NCBI GenBank assembly: GCA_902826605.1
Contig: CADEFM010000006.1
Coordinates: 1-64,000 of the forward strand
Length of the DNA stretch: 64,000 bases
Source: an uncultured Acidobacteriota bacterium
GTDB lineage: Bacteria; Acidobacteriota; Terriglobia; Bryobacterales; Bryobacteraceae
Reading direction: 5' to 3'
Shown: positions 58,857-64,000 of the stretch, one piece after another
Position numbering within the stretch: position 1 is the stretch's first letter
Layout of the letters: each line of letters starts with the position of its first letter
Translations under genes and position numbers: made by a program
Notes under the pieces: generated by a model
Seen by the model: the letters and a program-made list of their open reading frames with translations, nothing else
Told to the model about the DNA's origin: nothing
The model's database searches: none

Positions 58857-59218
58857 GTAGCGATCTCGAAAGGGGATTTGAGGTTCTTCGCGCCCTCGAT
58901 AAGGCGGATCTGAAGCTCAGCGTTGCATTGTGGGCGTACCTGCCCCAATACGAGGATTGGCGTTTAGTAATATCAGCCCGGAAATTGGACGGCTTAGATG
59001 TGAGGGACGCCTACGGGTTGGTCAATGAATCTTTCAATGCTAGCGGATTACCGATCGAGCATACGCCTTCGGTCGTGATACTTCCCAATAACGATCCTTT
59101 TGTGAAGGACCTCAGGAGGATGTTTGCCAAGACGAGAAGCGTTGAAGGGATGCGGCTGGGCGGGCGAACGATTGGCGGTCGCTTTTTGGAAGACGCCTAC
59201 ATTTATCGGATCGTCTAG
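58835..59218 (+). CDS. Conserved-looking partner of HEPN protein, unknown function
   Basis: A 127-residue protein with no match to the usual HEPN partners: it lacks the GSxxxG and DxD motifs of MNT nucleotidyltransferases. It has LKLSVALWAYLPQYEDWRLV, then DVRDAYGLVNESFNASGLP and SVEGMRLGGRTIGGRFLEDA, followed by YIYRIV. The pattern suggests an alpha/beta domain. The start ATG lies inside the HEPN gene, so the two are translationally coupled and probably form one complex. Antitoxin, regulator or second enzymatic subunit are all possible. It ends 19 bp before the nuoB stop. Confidence 0.72.
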   Translation: MDKTALVSSDLERGFEVLRALDKADLKLSVALWAYLPQYEDWRLVISARKLDGLDVRDAYGLVNESFNASGLPIEHTPSVVILPNNDPFVKDLRRMFAKTRSVEGMRLGGRTIGGRFLEDAYIYRIV

Positions 59219-59237
59219 CTGGCTGCCGCAGGAGTGA

Positions 59238-59792
59238 TCATGCCAAATTCAGCAGCTTCGCAACTACGTGCTTATCCTGCTCGATCTTTTTCTGCAGCAG
59301 AGTGATCGCGTAAATCAACTGCTCAGGGCGTGGGGGGCAGCCGGGGACGTAGACGTCCACTGGGATCACTTGGTTGACGGGTACCAGCGCGTAATTTGAA
59401 AAGACGCCGGTCGAAGTGGCGCATGCGCCCATTGAAATGACCCATTTTGGTTCGGGCATTTGTTCATACAGGCGGCGGATGACCGGCGCCATCTTATTGG
59501 AAACGCGCCCGGCAATGATCATTAAGTCGGCCTGGCGCGGAGAGCCACGCATCACTTCCGCGCCGAAGCGCGAGATGTCGAAGCGAGAGCCGATCATCGA
59601 CATCATTTCGATTGCGCAACAGGCCAGTCCGAAGCTCATGGGCCAGATGGCGTTCTTCCGGCCCCAGTTGACCGCCGCGCCGAGCGTGGTGAGGATCAGA
59701 TTTTCGCCGAATTCATCGGGATCTGGTTCCTGGTCGATGCGGGCGAACAGCTCCGGCGGCTGGCTTAGGCGAAATTTTGGTTCTGCGTCCAC
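59238..59792 (-). CDS. nuoB: NADH-quinone oxidoreductase subunit B
   Basis: A 184-residue complex I subunit carrying the N2 4Fe-4S cluster that passes electrons to quinone. Ligands are Cys58-Cys59 in [11 protein letters not shown], Cys124 in [15 protein letters not shown], and Cys152 in [12 protein letters not shown]. The frame is open to 60101, but GTG 59792 (then [14 protein letters not shown]) gives the normal length and excludes the part that overlaps malQ. No other nuo gene is nearby, so this nuoB is separate from the main operon. It faces malQ with only 14 bp between start codons. Confidence 0.94.
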   Translation of the reverse strand: MDAEPKFRLSQPPELFARIDQEPDPDEFGENLILTTLGAAVNWGRKNAIWPMSFGLACCAIEMMSMIGSRFDISRFGAEVMRGSPRQADLMIIAGRVSNKMAPVIRRLYEQMPEPKWVISMGACATSTGVFSNYALVPVNQVIPVDVYVPGCPPRPEQLIYAITLLQKKIEQDKHVVAKLLNLA

Positions 59793-59806
59793 GCATCCAT
59801 TATGCC

Positions 59807-61906
59807 ATGGCGTTTGACGAGCGGTATAGACTGGAGAAAGTGAGTTACGAGGAGCTTCTGCGGCTCGTGTCGGCCGCACACGGGATTGAACCAGAATACA
59901 CAGACACCTGGGGCCAGATTCACCACACTCCAGTGGATGTCTCGCGCGCGATCCTCGAATCGCTGGGCGTCCTCGTACAAGACACCAAGGCGTTGGAGCA
60001 AGCCCTCGCCCAGGTGAAGACTCAGCCCTGGCAACGGCCACTGGAACCAACCATTGTGGTTCGCGAGGACGCCGAGTGGGTCCGCTTGTGCATCCCTGCA
60101 TCGCGAGGTGGCGATTCTATAAAACTGGAGATTCAGTGGGAGGGCGGGGAACTGGAGCATCACTGGTTCTGGTTGCCTGAATTGCAGACCATCGAATCGG
60201 CCGACGCTGGCGTCGAAACCTGCGTCGCCAAGCGATTGCCCCTGCCGCAGTCTCTGCGGACAGGCTATCATCACGTCATTTTGTATTGGGTGAAAGAACC
60301 GGAGCTAGAGGTTTTTGGCGAAGCCCAGTTCATCGTCTGCCCTCAATGCGCCCGCGCGGTGGATCGCCGCATGGCGGGTCTGGCCGTGAGTCTGTATGGA
60401 TTGCGATCCGCTCGCAATTGGGGATGTGGCGACTTCACGGATCTTCACCGGCTCATTGATGCCTTCGCGCCGGCGGGCGCGGCATTCATCGCGCTAAATC
60501 CATTGCACGCGATCGCCAACCGCTGGCCATACAACACCAGCCCCTATCTGCCACAATGCGCTTTCTATCGCAATTTCCTGTATCTGGACGTGGAAAAAAT
60601 CGGCGATCCACAATTGACCCATGCCGAGTGTTTGGAAATCGAGGAACTGCGCCGCGCGGAATTCGTCGAATACGAGCGTGTGGCGGCTGTGAAGCTCTCC
60701 GCGCTCACGCGCATTTTCGAGGCGTTTCAAGGTTCGTCTGAGTTTGATGAATATGTGGCTGGCGAAGGCCGTTTGCTTCAGGACTACGCGGTGTTCTGCG
60801 CGCTAGATGAGGAGATGCACCGTCGTGATCCGGACGTCTGGCTGTGGACGCAGTGGCCGGAAGAATATCGCGACCCTCGCTTCGTAGCGGTGATTGAATT
60901 CGCAGCAAATCACGCGCGCCGCGTTATGTTCTTCAAGTTCTTACAGTGGCACATTACGCTGCAGGCGGCCGAGGCTCACGCGCACGCGCTGGCCCGCGGC
61001 ATGGCCATTGGTTTGTATCACGATTTGGCTCTGGCAACCGATAAATTCGGTGCGGATTTATGGGCGCTGCGGCCTTTTTTTGCGACGGGATGCCGCGTGG
61101 GCGCGCCGCCCGACGCCGTCGCGCCCAGTGGACAGGATTGGGGATTCCCGCCGCCGGACCGCGACGCGCACCGGCGCGAAGGGTATCGTTTGTTCGCGCG
61201 ATCAATTCGCAAGGCCGCCGAAGCGGGCGGCGCGCTTCGTATCGATCACGTGATGCGTTTTTTTCGGCTCTACTGTATTCCTGACGCAATGGACGCCACA
61301 CGTGGAGCTTATTTGCGCGATTATGCGGAAGATTTGCTTGGCATTCTCGCGCTGGAAAGCACGCGCGGTAGCTTCCTCGTGGTGGGAGAAGACCTGGGAA
61401 CCGTCACGGGCGAAGTGCGTCACGCGCTGGTGGAAGCAGGAGTGCTGAGCTACAAACTACTGTGGTTTGAACGCGCGGACGATGGGCGCTTTCGCGGCCC
61501 AGCGGAGTATCCGGCGCAAGCGCTGGCTTCAACCACCACGCATGATCTGCCGACTCTCGCGGGATTCGGACTGGGACGCGATATTGAGGCGCGAAAAGCC
61601 GCTGGACTGGTGGACGGGGCGGCCTACGCTTCTCAATGGGCCGCTCGGCACGAGGACCGGCAAAAGCTGGATGAAGCGCTCGCCGACGCTGGTTTCCCAG
61701 GCGATCCCATAGGGTTTCTGCTCTCCACGCCGTGTTTGCTGGCTGCGGTAAATCAGGAAGACCTGAGCGAGGAAACCGAGCAGCAGAACCTTCCGGGCAG
61801 CACCTGGCAGTACCCTAATTGGCGCCGCAAAATGCGGATTGCGCTGGAGGAGATTGCTCCGCTCGCCGAAAAGTTCGCCCGTGCGGTAAAGCGAAGCGGA
61901 CGATGA
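59807..61906 (+). CDS. malQ: 4-alpha-glucanotransferase (GH77)
   Basis: A 699-residue amylomaltase that transfers alpha-1,4-glucan segments, as in maltodextrin and glycogen metabolism. [20 protein letters not shown] and [19 protein letters not shown] form the N-terminal part of the barrel. The catalytic nucleophile Asp is in [15 protein letters not shown], the acid Glu in [14 protein letters not shown], and the third Asp in [13 protein letters not shown]. Length matches E. coli MalQ. ATG 59807 begins [12 protein letters not shown]; an upstream TTG would overlap nuoB's start. Its stop overlaps the next gene's ATG (ATGA). Confidence 0.93.
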   Translation: MAFDERYRLEKVSYEELLRLVSAAHGIEPEYTDTWGQIHHTPVDVSRAILESLGVLVQDTKALEQALAQVKTQPWQRPLEPTIVVREDAEWVRLCIPASRGGDSIKLEIQWEGGELEHHWFWLPELQTIESADAGVETCVAKRLPLPQSLRTGYHHVILYWVKEPELEVFGEAQFIVCPQCARAVDRRMAGLAVSLYGLRSARNWGCGDFTDLHRLIDAFAPAGAAFIALNPLHAIANRWPYNTSPYLPQCAFYRNFLYLDVEKIGDPQLTHAECLEIEELRRAEFVEYERVAAVKLSALTRIFEAFQGSSEFDEYVAGEGRLLQDYAVFCALDEEMHRRDPDVWLWTQWPEEYRDPRFVAVIEFAANHARRVMFFKFLQWHITLQAAEAHAHALARGMAIGLYHDLALATDKFGADLWALRPFFATGCRVGAPPDAVAPSGQDWGFPPPDRDAHRREGYRLFARSIRKAAEAGGALRIDHVMRFFRLYCIPDAMDATRGAYLRDYAEDLLGILALESTRGSFLVVGEDLGTVTGEVRHALVEAGVLSYKLLWFERADDGRFRGPAEYPAQALASTTTHDLPTLAGFGLGRDIEARKAAGLVDGAAYASQWAARHEDRQKLDEALADAGFPGDPIGFLLSTPCLLAAVNQEDLSEETEQQNLPGSTWQYPNWRRKMRIALEEIAPLAEKFARAVKRSGR

Positions 61907-62355
61907 AATCGCTCGCGGATTCCAAAGTGCGCAGCGCCCTGCAGCGCCGGGTTCAAGCGCTCACTCCAGATGCGCGGCGGCGGTGGGGGAAGATGAGTTC
62001 GCATCAAATGCTGTGCCACTTGAACGATTCTTTTCTCAGCGTCACCGGTCGGCGCAAGGTGAGCCGCCGGGGAGGGATTCTGGAACGCACTGTTATCAAG
62101 TTCATTGCGCTCCACGCGCCAACGCACTGGCCGAAAGGCGTGCCGACCCTGCCCGAGATCGACCAGATGTCCGGTGGAACTCCGCCACTGGAATGGGAGC
62201 GCGACCGTGCGGAACTTGCGCGTTTCATCGAATGGTTCGCTTCCCCAGCGGTCTTGAAAACAGATCATCCCATCTTCGGCGCTCTGAGCGAATCGCAATG
62301 GATGCGCTGGGGATATCTGCATGTGGATCATCACCTGCGCCAGTTCGGATTATGA
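61903..62355 (+). CDS. DinB/DUF1569-like cytoplasmic protein
   Basis: A 150-residue helical protein with no signal peptide. RWGKMSSHQMLCHLNDSFLS provides the first conserved His, and GALSESQWMRWGYLHVDHHL the second cluster, fitting the metal site of DinB-like proteins of the DUF1569 type. The start ATG 61903 overlaps the malQ stop, so it is co-translated. Convergent with the peptidase gene, 4 bp apart. Function unknown. Confidence 0.8.
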   Translation: MKSLADSKVRSALQRRVQALTPDARRRWGKMSSHQMLCHLNDSFLSVTGRRKVSRRGGILERTVIKFIALHAPTHWPKGVPTLPEIDQMSGGTPPLEWERDRAELARFIEWFASPAVLKTDHPIFGALSESQWMRWGYLHVDHHLRQFGL

Positions 62356-62359
62356 GCGG

Positions 62360-63736
62360 TTACTCAGTTTCCAGCCTAACCTTGGGTGCCGGAGCGGCTA
62401 CATATACCGCCGGCAAGCTAGCGTGCCCCTCTTTGTCGACGGCCTGAACGCCGAACACTAACTCATCAATGGAGACACCCTCCAGAGTGTACTCGTTTAC
62501 ATTGCCGACGAAGATCGAGCGTTCCCATAAAGGCGCTAGCGTGGAGCGCAGCAGGACGCTATAACCTGCCAGATCCGTCTCTGGAGTCTCATTCTTCCAC
62601 CGCAACTGAGCGGCATAGCCGGATTTTCCGCGCCCGATGTTCGTCACCGCCCGGCCTTGTGCTCCGCCGGGGGGAGTGATGTCAGGTGCCTTAGGCGCGA
62701 GGGCCAGGCTGGCGAGCGCCGCGGCATTCACGCGTGCGACTCGCGCGGTGTAACCAGGAGACGAGTTCGCGAAGGTATCCGTGCCCGTGTGCTGATTGCT
62801 CAAGTACTCAGCGGCGCTGGTCACGCGCACCGCCGCGAAGCCTTCCTGATTAAACTGCGTGTGATCTCCCCCGCGCGCGAAACGGTCATGCCGGAACACC
62901 GGGTCGGCTTTCATGGAAGGCACATAGCGCTCGGCCACGTCTTTGATATAGCGGGATAGATTGCGAGAGGCCGAATCCGCTGGTTCTTCAGAAAACACGT
63001 GTACGCGGCGGCTGTCGGTGCGTCCATCGCCGGTGGCCTCACTGCCGATAATGTCGTTATTCAGCACCGCGTCGATGCGTTGCTTTTGTTCGCGCGCGCG
63101 AGTGGCGTAGAGATTCGCTCCGACGCTGCCGTACTCTTCGGCGTCGAAAGCGATGAAGACCACGGTTGCATCGAACTGTTGCTGGCTCATCACGCGCGCC
63201 AATTCCAGAACCGCGGCGGTTCCGCTGCCGTCGTCGGTGACACCGGGGGCTGATTGTTCAGCCGCGCTCATTTCACCATCAATGACGCCGGGTTCGGTGC
63301 TGCCCGCCGTTGTGGGCTTACGCACGACATGCAGGGTGTCGTAATGGGCGGAGACAACAATGCTGCGCTCGGGGTCGCGCGTGCCGGGTAACACCGCCAC
63401 TACGTTCACAACCTGGCCATCGCGGAAGAAGCGTGTGCCGAATTTCTTGACCTTGTGAGATTCGAACCGGACCTGCAAACGGGGGCTGTAGCTTTTGAAC
63501 TCTTCGAAAAGCCACTGCCGGGCAGCGGCGATCCCATGGTTGGGACCACGCGATGGCGTTAGCGTATTGCGTGTTTCAAAGGTTTCCAGCCGCCGCATGT
63601 GCGCCGCAATGCGCTCTTCGGAAATGGCGTCGACGATCTTTTGGATGAAAGGGTCGATCACGCCAGTAGCAATTTGTGCGCGCAGCGGCGAGTGGGACCA
63701 AAGCAGAACGGTTGCTACGAATAAACCGGTTCGCAT
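62360..63736 (-). CDS. Exported M28-family zinc peptidase
   Basis: A 458-residue secreted aminopeptidase-type enzyme. The signal peptide ends near LRAQ. Zinc ligands of the M28 fold are visible: His in IVVSAHYDT, Asp in APGVTDDGSGTAAVLEL, Glu-Glu in FIAFDAEEYGSVGA, Asp in VLNNDIIGS, and His in LSNQHTGTDT. A C-terminal fibronectin-III-like domain (about residues 355-450: QLRWKNETPETDLAGYSVLL) may help binding to substrate or surface. It cleaves N-terminal residues from peptides in the periplasm or outside. Downstream of dnaJ on the same strand. Confidence 0.92.
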   Translation of the reverse strand: MRTGLFVATVLLWSHSPLRAQIATGVIDPFIQKIVDAISEERIAAHMRRLETFETRNTLTPSRGPNHGIAAARQWLFEEFKSYSPRLQVRFESHKVKKFGTRFFRDGQVVNVVAVLPGTRDPERSIVVSAHYDTLHVVRKPTTAGSTEPGVIDGEMSAAEQSAPGVTDDGSGTAAVLELARVMSQQQFDATVVFIAFDAEEYGSVGANLYATRAREQKQRIDAVLNNDIIGSEATGDGRTDSRRVHVFSEEPADSASRNLSRYIKDVAERYVPSMKADPVFRHDRFARGGDHTQFNQEGFAAVRVTSAAEYLSNQHTGTDTFANSSPGYTARVARVNAAALASLALAPKAPDITPPGGAQGRAVTNIGRGKSGYAAQLRWKNETPETDLAGYSVLLRSTLAPLWERSIFVGNVNEYTLEGVSIDELVFGVQAVDKEGHASLPAVYVAAPAPKVRLETE

Positions 63737-63760
63737 GTTGTATTTTACAACAGCGGTGGA

Positions 63761-64000
63761 CTACATGAAGTAGTCTTTGACTTTGTCCAGAAGCCCTTTT
63801 TCGTGCGGTTCGTTCTCGACAGGAAGTAACTCGCGCAAATCTTCCAGCAGCTTTCGCTGCTCACGCGTGAGTTTGCTTGGGACCTTGACGTCCACGTGCA
63901 CGAACAAATCCCCGCGCGCGCTGGAATGAATGTGGGGCACCCCCAGACCCTTTAAGCGGATGCGCTGGCCGGGCTGTGTGCCTTCGGGGATTTTGACTGT
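63761..64000 (-). CDS. dnaJ: DnaJ chaperone, C-terminal part (cut by window edge)
   Basis: The last 79 residues of a DnaJ/Hsp40 protein. VKIPEGTQPGQRIRLKGLGV and GDLFVHVDVKVPSKLTREQR are the conserved end of the second C-terminal substrate-binding domain, followed by a short tail (HEKGLLDKVKDYFM) and TAG at 63761-63763. It works with DnaK in protein folding. The rest, including the J domain, lies beyond the right edge, so DnaJ versus CbpA cannot be decided with certainty. Confidence 0.85.
   Translation of the reverse strand, partial: TVKIPEGTQPGQRIRLKGLGVPHIHSSARGDLFVHVDVKVPSKLTREQRKLLEDLRELLPVENEPHEKGLLDKVKDYFM

Noticed and set aside
55877..59218. ABC-2 exporter plus HEPN pair as one defence island
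   Set aside because: They are divergent, and the nuoB relic lies between them, so the HEPN pair appears to be a separate insertion; the exporter has ordinary features.
59793..60101. N-terminal extension of NuoB
   Set aside because: The extra 103 residues are antisense to malQ and lack similarity to NuoB, while the GTG at 59792 gives the normal length.
59765..60274. Minus-strand ORF opposite the malQ start
   Set aside because: It is antisense to clear GH77 coding sequence and its composition follows malQ codons, so it is a shadow frame.

Overview
The window looks like a chromosomal segment from an Acidobacteriota species, most likely of the Solibacteres/Bryobacterales type. This is inferred from content. 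The gene set includes DUF1592/DUF1587 cytochrome-type and DUF1552 proteins, a large Oar-like outer-membrane barrel, DUF6152 and other small secreted proteins, a PEP-CTERM-like protein, many Tat-type 'RRxFL' leaders and small Cys-containing helical proteins. It is GC-rich, densely coded and has few mobile elements. Both ends cut through genes: an unknown ORF on the left and dnaJ on the right.

Layout. 1-4.5 kb: a tightly coupled minus-strand sugar/glycan operon (GT-C membrane glycosyltransferase, SDR epimerase, sugar nucleotidyltransferase, GT2 and a partial ORF). 4.5-5.9 kb: a gene-poor stretch with an IS3 orfA relic and one small protein. 5.9-11.2 kb: a minus-strand trio (DUF1592 cytochrome-type protein, DUF1552, ankyrin). 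11.5-13.3 kb: a frameshifted amidohydrolase next to a dihydroxyphthalate-decarboxylase-like protein. 13.4-19.6 kb: an outer-membrane barrel and two secreted proteins, divergent from a PQQ dehydrogenase. 20-29.4 kb: a catabolic region with a methyltransferase, an exported fluoroacetate-dehalogenase-like hydrolase, a split-barrel protein, a beta-propeller, an MHS transporter, a second hydrolase, GlcG, two amidohydrolases and an aquaglyceroporin. 29.5-33.7 kb: a three-gene molybdenum hydroxylase operon resembling periplasmic PaoABC. 34.7-39.2 kb: an RND efflux pump with its adaptor. 39.5-41.5 kb: small proteins and DUF302.

41.7-45.2 kb is the most unusual part. Two tRNA-Leu(UAA) genes, each interrupted in the anticodon loop by a group I intron, bracket one WG-repeat protein gene. 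A 5'-half tRNA-Leu relic lies beside the second copy. Upstream is a large CheB-CheR-PAS-histidine kinase. 49-58.3 kb: cupin, esterase-713-like hydrolase, DinB protein, MFS and TSUP transporters, a glycine-rich exported protein overlapping ogt, and an ABC-2 exporter. 58.4-59.2 kb: an overlapping two-gene HEPN module lying between the intact nuoB and a decayed copy of the nuoB 3' end. 59.2-64 kb: nuoB divergent from malQ, a DinB-like protein, an M28 peptidase and the dnaJ C-terminus.

Themes. Much of the window encodes exported enzymes (Tat or Sec) suited to periplasmic oxidation or hydrolysis of small organic molecules, alongside importers and exporters. The best candidates for new biology are the duplicated intron-containing tRNA locus with its enclosed WG-repeat gene, and the HEPN pair with its flanking nuoB scar. 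All functional calls were made by reading the sequence; no database search was run.
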